From: a virus
DNA length: 41,098 nucleotides
Virus record (IMG/VR): IMGVR_UViG_3300049793_000074
Coordinates: 1 to 41,098 of that record
Direction: 5' to 3' (one strand)
The position numbers were made by a program, and so were the translations under genes. The notes beneath the pieces are model-generated. The model saw only the letters and a list, made by a program, of their open reading frames with translations, ran no database searches and was not told the DNA's origin. Positions 8,201-16,757 of the stretch are shown in pieces. Each line of letters starts with the position of its first letter. Position 1 is the first letter of the stretch.

Positions 8201-9054
8201 CGCAGGCGATTTCGAACGCCAAGAACCAGGCCGATTTGCGTGATCGCGCCGCACAAGACGCAGTGGACGCTCTTGGCGCTGGCGATCATACGGCCGCACA
8301 GGCTGAAGCAGACAAGAAGATCGCGGCTAACGCGGCAGCGCTGTCCACGCAGCTCACGATCTTGAAGGGCAACTACAGCGAACTGACGGCAGCGCAGTCC
8401 GATTGGAGTAACGGCGCGACGAAGGCGTGGCAGAACTGGAGCGACCAGGTGTCCAACGTCGCGGCGCAAACAGATACCCTGTTCACCGGCATGTTCAACG
8501 ACTTGACGAACGACTTGTTGAACTTCGTCAAGACGGGGCATTTGTCGCTTCAGTCGTTCCTGGATGATGCCGTCACGCAAATCGAAAAGAGCGGTCTGCA
8601 GTATGCGTTGCAGCAGGCATTGAAATATCTGAACACTGCGAACAATTCGGGCAGCGGGGACGGATCGTCGAGCGGAACCTACGGGACGAACTACGGTGGC
8701 CTGCTGACCAGCATTGGATCGCTGCTGTTCTCCGCGAAGGGGAACGTGTTCCCGGCCGGTACTGGTTTGTCATCGTACCGAAATAGCGTCGTGAGCAGCG
8801 CCACAGTGTTCCCGTTCGCGAAGGGCGGCGTTCCCAACGTCGGCGTGATGGGTGAGAAGGGGTCGGAAGCGATCATGCCGCTCACTCGAACGTCTGGTGG
8901 CGAACTGGGTGTCAAAATGCAGGGTGCCGCTCCCTCGAAGGTAACGAACGTGAACCAAACCATCGTAGTGCCGGGCGCAAACACTCGCCAAACGCAAGAC
9001 CAAACCGCGATCAAAGTTTTTGGCGCCGCACAACGCGCCGCACGTCGGAGCTGA
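5299..9054 (+). CDS. Tail tape measure protein
   Basis: A 1251-residue protein with start element GGAGTAACGAAATG. The first ~400 residues are Ala/Gln/Glu-rich coiled coil and contain three related segments: near 134 and 237 (both with NLQ[ED]ARAAQSQQA) and a weaker copy near 315. Around residues 415-500 comes a lambda gpH-like part (YQFALRGLPAQFTDIVVSL, then GGQRPLTVLLQQGGQIKDMF) with hydrophobic helices (TNPLFILAGVAALVATAFA) that may enter the host membrane. The C-terminus has the lambda tape-measure ending FAKGGVPNVGVMGEKGSEAI. The protein sets tail length and passes out during infection. At about 0.15 nm per residue it would predict a tail near 185-190 nm; that figure is inference. Confidence 0.93.
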   Translation: MSDTVDIGAARVRLIVDADSFEEAVAAGKIAIRGFASDAQAAYDRTEKATRRAADALLDYTHALGSADSTMTKLITRASNLGVEKTLIDAAVRSWQTHNDKLEAAAAAQAGYNELVRQGAADEKAAMAAANAVAQARFQNLQEARAAQSQQAINNLVAPGLAINTDASSHRLAAEEVFASIIAQENALLEAQAELAKTAANDQAEHVRAVSAAYKELLNTQDAEEQRLRSIANLQAEQRIQNLQDARAAQSQQAFNNLVAPGLSVNTQSNNQRADAEAAFASIVEAENEKLSKQEELVNLIAQARQASNAENAQQNFNRLLGIPQEEEKLALIQRRKDAEAAYLPILEQEARLEQENSQLAAKQQAFVQQLENTATTAGKTYYEMLQLRAAELGLGEAYQPLINKIRQQNESMGAGTLSAKQYQFALRGLPAQFTDIVVSLQGGQRPLTVLLQQGGQIKDMFGGVGSAVRVVGQEVVKIATNPLFILAGVAALVATAFAEASSRTTDFAIAASKGNLVAGNAKGLSTLAEQLSKLNNISIGHADEAVQSLAAAGKLTGDNFRLAAEASARWATVTGQSVDDITSKFNSLANDPMQAVLDGTLKVTEAQYDQLEAFERTGQKVKETQLAVKLYSDQINTDSAAVLANLSAGARGWIELKDAITNAWHELTGFVTEAAGSSFNVISKKGILASLANPAGTMAQIAGLRGEPSAPSDGAVAGMTSDQAAQRNAAMSAAAFSQGTKLTTDQVNANKELQKSIDDLGTKQQKFNAALVLENGLLSRSSEGFLKLNGIVKSTAGTFSGPGYDKLVNGLRLKIFGQNEGGDPTKPIKEWEKTALDSLKNVGQAQEYLYQQGSTDTKTYYAIQEGLAKGEEIIQLQSIDAQIKALTGRANSESQIAALIQQRSTVEQTYASTKAKLDHEELLAIQAKVNAYHDYVQGLADANIQLSRQGDQAAAAVGQGSRQQGLSQAISNAKNQADLRDRAAQDAVDALGAGDHTAAQAEADKKIAANAAALSTQLTILKGNYSELTAAQSDWSNGATKAWQNWSDQVSNVAAQTDTLFTGMFNDLTNDLLNFVKTGHLSLQSFLDDAVTQIEKSGLQYALQQALKYLNTANNSGSGDGSSSGTYGTNYGGLLTSIGSLLFSAKGNVFPAGTGLSSYRNSVVSSATVFPFAKGGVPNVGVMGEKGSEAIMPLTRTSGGELGVKMQGAAPSKVTNVNQTIVVPGANTRQTQDQTAIKVFGAAQRAARRS

Positions 9055-9057
9055 CCC

Positions 9058-9681
9058 ATGACATTCACCGCGAACTATATCGATCACCGCCTCAGCCAGA
9101 AGGCGACCAACTCGTTCCGGCGAGTCGTTACCGGCAAAACGAACATCGTCAGCATGGCGAGCGGTCGCGAGCGGCGCAATGCGGCGTGGGCATTCAAAAA
9201 GATGACGTTCACCGCTTCGTTCGCGCTCCTGTTGCCCGATGTCCAGGACGAGGTCTACGGAGCGTATTATGCGGCTAACGGTCAGCTCTTGCTGTTCCGG
9301 TTCCGTGATCCTGCCGATTGGAAAGCGAAGGACAGTCCGCTGCTGGTGTCGTCCGATTTGATCGGCACCACGACGCCGGTGCAGCTCACGAAGCGTTATC
9401 TGTTCGGGCCGGCGTACGCTGACCGCACGATCCAGGCGGTATCGACATGCTTCGTCAAGACGCCGGGCGGCAGCGACTTCCCCGGTACCATCGATCACGC
9501 GCTGGGAATGTTCACGCCCGATGGCGCGTGGGGATCAGGTCAATACACCTGGTCGGGGACGTTCGATTTGTGGGTTCGGTTCAACAGCGACGAACTGGAC
9601 GTGACCATGACCACGCTCGACGTTGCAACCACCGATGTCGAATTGGTCGAGCAGATCGCAACCAACTTCAGCGGATCGTAA
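9058..9681 (+). CDS. Distal tail protein (DUF2460 / GTA gp12-like)
   Basis: A 207-residue protein starting 3 bases after the tape measure stop. It resembles the DUF2460 family: it has the central RNAAWAFKKMTFTASFALLLPDVQDEVYGAYYAANGQ region on a helix-strand pattern and the conserved end GTFDLWVRFNSDELDVT. Family members form the ring at the tail tip that joins tube and hub. It is followed by DUF2163, NlpC/P60 and central fibre genes, the same order as gp12-gp15 of gene transfer agents. Confidence 0.82.
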   Translation: MTFTANYIDHRLSQKATNSFRRVVTGKTNIVSMASGRERRNAAWAFKKMTFTASFALLLPDVQDEVYGAYYAANGQLLLFRFRDPADWKAKDSPLLVSSDLIGTTTPVQLTKRYLFGPAYADRTIQAVSTCFVKTPGGSDFPGTIDHALGMFTPDGAWGSGQYTWSGTFDLWVRFNSDELDVTMTTLDVATTDVELVEQIATNFSGS

Positions 9682-9683
9682 CC

Positions 9684-10634
9684 ATGCCACGCTATATCCC
9701 AATCGCTCTTGCAGAGCACATCCATTCGGGCGCAACAACGATGTGCACGCTCGTGAAGGTGACGCCAGTTCAACCAGGATTCATCGAGTTCGGGATCACC
9801 ACTCTCGACCGAGACGTGATCTATGACGACGGTACTGGCGGCGGCCCGCTCCTGTACAGCTCTCCTATCGGTACCGAGCCGTCGAGCCTGACCGCGAGTG
9901 CTGACCTGACCGTCGCGGGCGGGGAAACCAAACAGCTCATGCCGCTATTCGACACCCCCGTGTCGGAAGCTGACTTGGCAGCCGGCGCGTACGACTACGC
10001 GAAGTTCATCGCGTACAGCGTGAACTATAACGATTTGACCAGCGGCAGTCATATCATCATTCAGAGCGGAACATTGGGTCGCAACACGATCACTGAAAGC
10101 GGTCTCTCGTGGACGAGCGAACTGCGCGGCCTCACGCAGCCGTTGAAGCAGTCCATTACTGAGAAATGGAGCATCGCTTGCCGGGCGATTTTCGGTTCGC
10201 AGGAACCGAGCGCCGGGAACCGCTTCCCGTGCATGTTCGACATCAGCACGCTATGGCAGGATGGCACTGTTTTGTCAGTCGGTGTGGACACGACGCAGGA
10301 ATTCACGTGCGGTACTGAAGTGGCACCAGATTTCGGCGGTGCGCCTGGTGCTGTCGAATGGCTCACGGGCGCGAACGTCGGACGCACTGACGAGTCCGAG
10401 ACGTTCTTTGCCATTGTCGATCCTCCAGGCCATACGATTGGTCTGACGTTCGGAGCCATGTTCCCGATTCAAGTCGGCGATACGTTCAGGTTCCGCGACG
10501 ACTGTCCGCATACTCCGGCCGCGTGTAGGGCACGGAACAACTTCCCGAACTATCGTGGTGAGCCGTCGATCCCGGTTTCAGATGCTGGTGCAATCGCTAT
10601 CGGCAACGTCAACAGCTCGAAGGTCAACGGATGA
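9684..10634 (+). CDS. Tail hub protein with Cys cluster (DUF2163 / BR0599-like)
   Basis: A 316-residue protein. The start was set at ATG 9684, two bases after the upstream stop, rather than at the longer frame inside the previous gene. It has the DUF2163 order: IPIALAEHIHSGATTMCTLVKV at the front, a middle with IIIQSGTLGRN, and a C-terminal domain with cysteines in FPCMFD, CPHTPAAC and ARNNFPNYRGE. In lambda gpL and related hubs, four cysteines hold a 4Fe-4S cluster; the pattern here fits such a cluster. It would bridge distal tail ring and central fibre. It ends in an ATGA overlap with the peptidase gene. Confidence 0.82.
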   Translation: MPRYIPIALAEHIHSGATTMCTLVKVTPVQPGFIEFGITTLDRDVIYDDGTGGGPLLYSSPIGTEPSSLTASADLTVAGGETKQLMPLFDTPVSEADLAAGAYDYAKFIAYSVNYNDLTSGSHIIIQSGTLGRNTITESGLSWTSELRGLTQPLKQSITEKWSIACRAIFGSQEPSAGNRFPCMFDISTLWQDGTVLSVGVDTTQEFTCGTEVAPDFGGAPGAVEWLTGANVGRTDESETFFAIVDPPGHTIGLTFGAMFPIQVGDTFRFRDDCPHTPAACRARNNFPNYRGEPSIPVSDAGAIAIGNVNSSKVNG

Positions 10635-11059
10635 CGCACCCGCTCGTTCTGGCCGCCCGCAGTTACCTGGGCGTGAAGTACAGGCACCGGGGGCGCAATC
10701 GGCTGGGTATCGATTGCGCCGGCCTGGTGGTGCTCGCCTATAGGGACTGCGGCGTGGAGACAACGAACTATGTTCAATACGGCCGCACGCCGTTCCAGAA
10801 CGGCCTGGTCGAGCATTGCACTGCCATTGCCGGCGCTGCGTTGCCCACGGGCGCAGAACTGCAAGAGGGTGATGTCTTGCTTCTGCGATTCAACGTCGAT
10901 CCTCACCACATGGCAATCGTGTCGACGGTCGAATACGACGGCGTGTCGACATCGAACATCATTCACGCTGATGGTCACGTCGGCCGAGTCATAGAGCAGC
11001 GCCTGACACCGGACATGACCGCTCGCATCACGCACGTTTTCCGTAAGGGAGTCCTGTAA
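10631..11059 (+). CDS. NlpC/P60-family tail peptidase
   Basis: A 142-residue protein with the NlpC/P60 signature: catalytic Cys in GIDCAGLVVLAY (about residue 29), then DVLLL and the catalytic His in PHHMAIV (about 95), and a following IIHADG strand. Such tail-tip enzymes (lambda gpK-like, without the JAB domain) cleave peptide cross-links of peptidoglycan or process tail proteins during assembly. It overlaps both neighbours by 1-4 bases, showing translational coupling. Confidence 0.88.
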   Translation: MTHPLVLAARSYLGVKYRHRGRNRLGIDCAGLVVLAYRDCGVETTNYVQYGRTPFQNGLVEHCTAIAGAALPTGAELQEGDVLLLRFNVDPHHMAIVSTVEYDGVSTSNIIHADGHVGRVIEQRLTPDMTARITHVFRKGVL

Positions 11060-13884
11060 TGGGCCGTCAAGCATATCCAATCATCGGCGGCATCATTGGT
11101 GCCGTTGTCGCGTTCATCGCAACCGATGGAACGGCGACCTGGCAGGGCTACCAGGCGGGGTTCGCCCTGGGCGCAGCCATCGGCGGCATTGCCGGTTCCT
11201 ATATCGATCCGATCCTGATTCAAGGCAACAAGGTCGGGGATCAAAAGTTCCAGGTGGCGGCCGAGGGTGGCGCGCGAGCGATCATGTATGGACGGGCATG
11301 CGTCCAGGCAACATGCGTCATCGCGCGTGGAAATCGCAAGGTGGTCAATACCAAGACCAGTAACGGTAAGGGTTCGTCCGGCAGTACGCAGAATGAGACG
11401 GTTCACTGGACGTTTGCCATCGGTATCGGTGAAGCAATTCCCGGCAGCTCGATTGCCCGGATTTGGCAGGATGAGACGTTGGTTTACGACATCCTTGGCG
11501 ACAGCTCCGTGAGCGTTGCGGACAACATCAAGTTCGCTGAGAAATATCGGTTCTACGATGGGGCCGAGACGCAGCTTCCCGACCCTGACCTTCAGGTGTT
11601 CCTCGGAGAAGACACGCCGTATTTCCGTGGAACGGCCTACGTGGTATTTCCGAATTTCGATTTGACCAACACCGCTGAGCGTGTGCCGACGTTCAAGTTC
11701 GAAATACTGAACGGCGTGGCCGGTATCATCGTTGACGTGGAGACGTTGCAATGGAGCATTCCTAACGGAACAGTTCATACACCATCGCAATCCGTTACCC
11801 TGACCGGGCCGGCCGACGAACTGTTCAACATCGATATCTTCCTTACCGGCGACATGGAAGCTCGCATGTATAGCGACCCGAGTGTCACTGTCGTTGGTGG
11901 TGCTGGCCGTTTCATTACCGCCGACAATTCGACGGCGGTGGATGTGGGAGCCGATGCCTGGAGCGGTTTCAATATCTATACCGTTACCATCGACTCCCCG
12001 CCACAGACGTACTATGTGAACGCTGCGTTGGCCGGCGAGCATGTTCACCAACACGTCATCACTGACGGTTCCGATGTGTACAAGCTCTCCATCCAGGCGG
12101 CTGGTAACGCTACGATCACGTTTGCCGCTAACGATGTGAATGGCGGAAGCGACTTCTATCCGCAGTACGGAACTGTGCGTGCCGATGTCAGCGGTCAAGA
12201 TTCGTCTAGTGGCACAACGATTTCGCTCGCCACTGTCGCCAGCGACATTATGAAACGCGCCGGCATGGTGGCGTCCGAGTTCGATGTCACAGCACTCGAC
12301 AACAAGATAGCAGGCGTGTGCGTGGAAAATACTGTCTCCGGTGTTGAAGCGTTGAACGCGATCACGCAGCCGTTCTTTATCGATCCCTGCGAAGCGGATG
12401 GTGTGCTGAAGTTCGTCAAGCGTGGCGCGCCGGTTGTGCGCGTTCTCACGTTCGACGACCTAACGGAAGAACCCGATGTGCGTACTCGTGAGAACGCCAT
12501 CGAGTACCCGGGCACTCTCGATTTCTTCTACCAGTCGCCCGCCGCAGGCTATGCCACCACGAAGGCCACAAGCCATCGCTACAGCCCACAGTCTGACTCC
12601 GGTGGTGAGGGCAGCGTCAGTGCTCCGGTGACGTTCTATAGCTCGGACGAACCTGCACAGATCGCGGCAAAGCTTCACAAGGTCATGTGGACGGAGGCGG
12701 GTGGATCGCTCACATGGAAAGTCACGAATGACTGTATCGATTTGATTCCTACCGATGCGCTGGGTCTGTCGCTGCGTGGCGTCGTGACGCGCGTTCGGAT
12801 CATCGCGACAGAATGGGATGGCGACACTATCGTGTTGTCGATGATGGCTGATCGTCAGAGCAGCTATACCAGCGACGTGACGGGGATTCCGTTGCCCACG
12901 CCGACCCCTCCGCTGCCGGCGACAATGAGTAAATCGGTACTGGCCGTGCTCGACATACCGCCGCTCCAGGATGCAGACGACTCGCTGCTTTACTACACCG
13001 CGTGCAGCGGCGAAACGTCGGTATGGCGCGGTGCTCAGGTTCAACGCAGCTTGGATGCCGGTGCAACCTGGTCAGCAGTTGGAGAGGTAACGTCTGCGAC
13101 GACCATGGGTCGACTGACAGCAACGATGACCGCTGCCGATAGCAGCTATATCGATACAAGCAACACGGTAACGGTTCTGCTGTTCAACACCGACGACGAA
13201 ATCGCCAGTCTCAGTGATACAACGTTCCTGCAAGAGCAGGGTGGAATCGCGGTTGCGCTGACCGATGGAACCTGGGAAATCATGCAGTACCGTGACGCCG
13301 TGGATAACGGTGCCGGCTCGTGGACGTTGAGCTATCTCCAGCGCGGTCGAATGAACACTGTCGCGGGTGCCCACGCTGTCGATGCACTGTTCGTGGTGCT
13401 CGATACCACGATGCTGCGCCTGGCGGCTCAGACCGCATGGCTCGACGGCGACTTGAAGCATCGCGCGGTGTCCTACGGCGAAAGTGCCGACGATGCCACG
13501 GTGGTGACGACCACCTATCACGGGTTGACCGAAGTCGAATGGAGTCCCGCCAGCGCCATGGCCGAATATGATGGAACCTACGTCTACGTTCATGACATCG
13601 TGCCGCGTGACCGTTTCGGTACTGAAGTGAACCCCATCGAGAGCATCAATTTCAACGGGTATCGAATTACCCTCATTCATGGAAGCGACACAGTGACAGC
13701 AGACATTTCAGCCGGAAGTAACAGCGGGCACGTCGTTTCCGACCCGCTCAGCACCGTTACCACGGTAACGGTTGCAGCTCTCAACAAGATCACGGGGCCA
13801 GGTGATGCGATTACCTTGACTCCTATGAGCGTGGCAGCGGGAACGCTGACGCCTGAGGCAATCGTCAATGGCGGGGGTGCGTGA
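11059..13884 (+). CDS. Central tail fibre / tail tip attachment protein (gpJ-like)
   Basis: A 941-residue protein whose ATG shares an A with the upstream TAA. The first 60 residues contain a Gly/Ala-rich hydrophobic stretch (YPIIGGIIGAVVAFIA; GAAIGGIAGSYID), seen in tail-tip proteins of the PF13550 / GTA gp15 type. The middle includes WTFAIGIGEAIPGSSIARIW, ENTVSGVEALNAITQPFF and DDLTEEPDVRTREN, typical of baseplate-hub folds; the C-terminal half carries fibronectin-like segments. The protein forms the tail tip and triggers infection. It lies directly after hub and peptidase genes, as in lambda (L-K-I-J). Confidence 0.88.
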   Translation: MGRQAYPIIGGIIGAVVAFIATDGTATWQGYQAGFALGAAIGGIAGSYIDPILIQGNKVGDQKFQVAAEGGARAIMYGRACVQATCVIARGNRKVVNTKTSNGKGSSGSTQNETVHWTFAIGIGEAIPGSSIARIWQDETLVYDILGDSSVSVADNIKFAEKYRFYDGAETQLPDPDLQVFLGEDTPYFRGTAYVVFPNFDLTNTAERVPTFKFEILNGVAGIIVDVETLQWSIPNGTVHTPSQSVTLTGPADELFNIDIFLTGDMEARMYSDPSVTVVGGAGRFITADNSTAVDVGADAWSGFNIYTVTIDSPPQTYYVNAALAGEHVHQHVITDGSDVYKLSIQAAGNATITFAANDVNGGSDFYPQYGTVRADVSGQDSSSGTTISLATVASDIMKRAGMVASEFDVTALDNKIAGVCVENTVSGVEALNAITQPFFIDPCEADGVLKFVKRGAPVVRVLTFDDLTEEPDVRTRENAIEYPGTLDFFYQSPAAGYATTKATSHRYSPQSDSGGEGSVSAPVTFYSSDEPAQIAAKLHKVMWTEAGGSLTWKVTNDCIDLIPTDALGLSLRGVVTRVRIIATEWDGDTIVLSMMADRQSSYTSDVTGIPLPTPTPPLPATMSKSVLAVLDIPPLQDADDSLLYYTACSGETSVWRGAQVQRSLDAGATWSAVGEVTSATTMGRLTATMTAADSSYIDTSNTVTVLLFNTDDEIASLSDTTFLQEQGGIAVALTDGTWEIMQYRDAVDNGAGSWTLSYLQRGRMNTVAGAHAVDALFVVLDTTMLRLAAQTAWLDGDLKHRAVSYGESADDATVVTTTYHGLTEVEWSPASAMAEYDGTYVYVHDIVPRDRFGTEVNPIESINFNGYRITLIHGSDTVTADISAGSNSGHVVSDPLSTVTTVTVAALNKITGPGDAITLTPMSVAAGTLTPEAIVNGGGA

Positions 13885-15614
13885 TGTCGATTGACCTGAA
13901 CGACCTGGCGACAGCTATCGGGAAACTGGTACTGCGGTTTCGACTGAGGCGGCGAACGGCCACTGCTTGGACAGCCGGTAACGAAGTGCTGCTCGATGCC
14001 GAAATGGGCTACGAGACGGACACTCGCAAGGCGAAAATCGGCGACGGTATTTCGCCATGGATCAGCCTGCCGTACTGGCCCAGCGGAAGCAGCGGAAGCA
14101 GTCTGAGTTCCGACAATGCCGGCGACGGCATCAACATCGAAATCGTGCAGCCCACCACGGGCGGCGGTGATGGCGATGCCGGAGACGACCCCGATTTCAG
14201 CAGCGTGGTGGTGCTCTGCCACTTCGACGGCACGGACGGAGACACAAGCAGCACCGACAGCGGGCCGCTGGGCTTGGCAGTCGGTCAGCGCCTGAACAGC
14301 GGTGGCAATTTCGGCGGCACGCTGCACACCGATTGGTCGATGTACGGTGCCAGCTCGATGGGCGGACGCTGGGGCGTGGTCAACAACGCGGCCATGAACC
14401 TGGGTTCTGACGACTGGACGATTGAGGGGTACTGCTACCCCACCAACGGGGTAACGTTGTGGTCGCATTCGTTGGTGGCAATCGGTGATAGCTCTACGTA
14501 TCACAGCGGCAGTTCTCCGAATTACAACCCGATGGGCGTGTGGGTGATTCTCACGAACGCAGGACTGCTGTCCGTCGAGATAACGGACAGCACTGGCACG
14601 GCGCAGACCGAGACGTTCGCATGGGATCAGAAGTCGGGCTCGACGCAGCCGTTCCTGATCAATCAGCCGACCTACTTCTGCGTTCAGCGACAAGGCAACA
14701 TCGTTACTGTCTATGCTGATGATCGCCAGCTCTATATCAATGGGTCTGGTACGTCGGGCATTACCGGAATTTATGAGTGGGACATCGGAGCCGTTACCGT
14801 TCACAGCCTGACCGGGCAAATGGTCATCGGTGGTATCCCCAGTGACACGTCAAGCGACAACATCACCTGGACGTTCGAAGGTCGGATCGATGAAGTGAGA
14901 CTGACAGCCGGCGTGGCTCGCAAGACCAGCGCAGGCACCGGCACGCTGACTGTTTCGGCCGTGGCTGACAATCCTGCTCCGACTGCGGCTTTCCCGGGCT
15001 ACGCAACGCCTGTGACCAACGACGGGCCGCCGATCCTGACGATCAGCAACACGGGCGTGCTGAGTGTGGTTGCCGGTACGAACGTTACCGTCGACAACAC
15101 CGATCCACAGAACCCAGTCGTCAGCTCCAGCGGTGGCGGCGGTGGCGGCGGCGGTGGCGGCCCGTATCGATGGGTACGAATCTACATGGCCGCCAATGGT
15201 GGTGACGCCTACTGCGCAATTGGTGAGATTGAGGTTCACGCAACGGTTGGGGGTTCCGACCTGACATCGCCGTCGACGCCTGTTTACGCCAAGTCGTCAT
15301 ACAGCGCTTCACCGCCATCAGGGGCCGTGGACAACAGCATGACGGGACTTGGTTGGATCAACAACGGTGATGGATTTCCAACGTGGTACGCACTGGACTT
15401 GGGAACAGCGTCAGCCGTCGCTGAAGTCCTCATGTCCCCACAGGCAGCGGAGGGCGGATCATCGCGGCTTACTCGCTCTCCGACCGCCTTTATCATCCAG
15501 GGGTCTAGCGACGATACATCGCATGTCAATCTTGTAACGAATTGGCAGACTCTGTCGATTGTAGATAGCTACACGGGTTGGACAGAGGTTACGTTCTCAA
15601 CGTTCACGATCTAA
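13884..15614 (+). CDS. Tail fibre adhesin with LamG-like and F5/8C-like domains
   Basis: A 576-residue protein; ATG 13884 overlaps the upstream TGA and follows a G-rich ribosome site (a GTG three bases earlier is possible). Residues 1-65 form a fibre N-terminal module (RRTATAWTAGNEVLLDAEMG...KIGDGISPW) known from many tail fibres. About 100-350 is a concanavalin/LamG-like lectin (VVVLCHFDGTDGD ... DDWTIEGYCYPTNG ... FEGRIDEVRLTAGVAR). A run of about ten glycines near residue 420 links to a C-terminal F5/8 type C (discoidin-like) domain (RWVRIYMAANGGDAYCAIGE ... WYALDLGTASAVAEV). Both domain types bind carbohydrate, so this is likely a receptor-binding protein. Confidence 0.8.
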   Translation: MSIDLNDLATAIGKLVLRFRLRRRTATAWTAGNEVLLDAEMGYETDTRKAKIGDGISPWISLPYWPSGSSGSSLSSDNAGDGINIEIVQPTTGGGDGDAGDDPDFSSVVVLCHFDGTDGDTSSTDSGPLGLAVGQRLNSGGNFGGTLHTDWSMYGASSMGGRWGVVNNAAMNLGSDDWTIEGYCYPTNGVTLWSHSLVAIGDSSTYHSGSSPNYNPMGVWVILTNAGLLSVEITDSTGTAQTETFAWDQKSGSTQPFLINQPTYFCVQRQGNIVTVYADDRQLYINGSGTSGITGIYEWDIGAVTVHSLTGQMVIGGIPSDTSSDNITWTFEGRIDEVRLTAGVARKTSAGTGTLTVSAVADNPAPTAAFPGYATPVTNDGPPILTISNTGVLSVVAGTNVTVDNTDPQNPVVSSSGGGGGGGGGGPYRWVRIYMAANGGDAYCAIGEIEVHATVGGSDLTSPSTPVYAKSSYSASPPSGAVDNSMTGLGWINNGDGFPTWYALDLGTASAVAEVLMSPQAAEGGSSRLTRSPTAFIIQGSSDDTSHVNLVTNWQTLSIVDSYTGWTEVTFSTFTI

Positions 15615-15626
15615 AGGGATAACGAA

Positions 15627-16748
15627 ATGACCGGAACCGCAGTATTTCTGTTCTCCGTGTGGCAGGAGGGGTCGACCGAGAACGCGATCCCTGCCAACGA
15701 GAACACGCTCCACATCCAAGCTGCTTTCGGGCCGGCGAAGGATTTCAGTGACGCAAAGCCCAGCTCGCCGACAGCCTACGATCAGTACATCGTCCGCACC
15801 ACGTGGGGCGGCTTCGGCGTGGGCAATATCGTTATCTATGTGAACGGGACATGGCTCGAATTCGCAACGTTCAACGGATTGTCCAAGATCGTAAACGGCA
15901 TTCGCCATGTCAGAGTGAGCGGTTCATGGTTGCCGTTCATCGAATGGGTCGATGTTCCGGCTACCGCAAGCAGCACAGGCAAAGTCGGACAGGTCGCACA
16001 AGATCCAACAACGCTGTTGTTCTACGTGTGCATTGCAACCAATACTTGGAAGCAGTGTCAGCTCACACCTGACGTTGCTGCTCCCCCGCCTGCACCGACG
16101 TACCCGACACCAACACTGCTGCTTGATTACGAGGGTTCTTCGGTGGCTGATCGCGGCCCGAACCATCTTGCCCTGACGGTAGGGGGCTCGGCCGCGTTGT
16201 CCACGGCGCATTTCAAGTTCGGCGCGAGCGCTCTGAACGTCAACGGTGGCTACATCCGTGTGAGCGATAGCAGCATCATCACAGGCGTTCAGGACTTCAC
16301 TGTCGATATGTGGATTTATCCCACCAGCGTTACCGGCGACATATTCCTATTCGACAGCCGAGACAACGGCAATGCGGATAACGGATTCGCGTTTTACATC
16401 CATGGCGCCGGCTATCTGGGTTTCTACGATGGTGCGACCTACATGGGCAGCGACAGCTCTGGACAAAGCGGTACAGCATTGTCGTTGAATCAGTGGCAGC
16501 ATGTGGAAGTTGGTCGAAGCAGCGGCACCGTTTACCTTTTCATAAACGGGAACGTCGTTGCGTCGAGCACGACCAATGCATATCCGAACAATTTCCATTC
16601 GTCCATTGCAATCATCCACGCGGCGCAGTACTTCCCGGCAGGTGTCAGCCCGATGCCTGGTTACGCCGACGAAGTTCGACTCATTGTTGGCGAGTGCGCT
16701 CACGTTGCCAATTTCACCGCACCCACGGCACCCTATCCCACGTACTGA
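15627..16748 (+). CDS. Tail fibre protein: DUF2793 plus LamG-like lectin
   Basis: A 373-residue protein with start element GGGATAACGAAATG. Residues 1-140 match DUF2793 (ENTLHIQAAFGPAKDF, YDQYIVRTTWGGFGVGNIVI, NGTWLEF), a virion-surface module often found in phage and prophage tail regions. Residues about 165-370 are a LamG-like lectin (LLLDYEGSSVADRGPNHLAL ... DFTVDMWIYPTSVTGD ... YADEVRLIVGECAHVA). The gene is a mosaic: it shares the lectin type with the upstream fibre and the N-terminal module with the next gene. Likely role: accessory receptor binding. Confidence 0.78.
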   Translation: MTGTAVFLFSVWQEGSTENAIPANENTLHIQAAFGPAKDFSDAKPSSPTAYDQYIVRTTWGGFGVGNIVIYVNGTWLEFATFNGLSKIVNGIRHVRVSGSWLPFIEWVDVPATASSTGKVGQVAQDPTTLLFYVCIATNTWKQCQLTPDVAAPPPAPTYPTPTLLLDYEGSSVADRGPNHLALTVGGSAALSTAHFKFGASALNVNGGYIRVSDSSIITGVQDFTVDMWIYPTSVTGDIFLFDSRDNGNADNGFAFYIHGAGYLGFYDGATYMGSDSSGQSGTALSLNQWQHVEVGRSSGTVYLFINGNVVASSTTNAYPNNFHSSIAIIHAAQYFPAGVSPMPGYADEVRLIVGECAHVANFTAPTAPYPTY

Positions 16749-16757
16749 GGAACGCAC

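Noticed and set aside
6805-8580. 591-codon open frame on the minus strand within the tape measure gene
   Set aside because: It is opposite a well-supported gene, is Arg/Leu-rich, has no recognisable domain or ribosome site, and is expected in GC-rich DNA.
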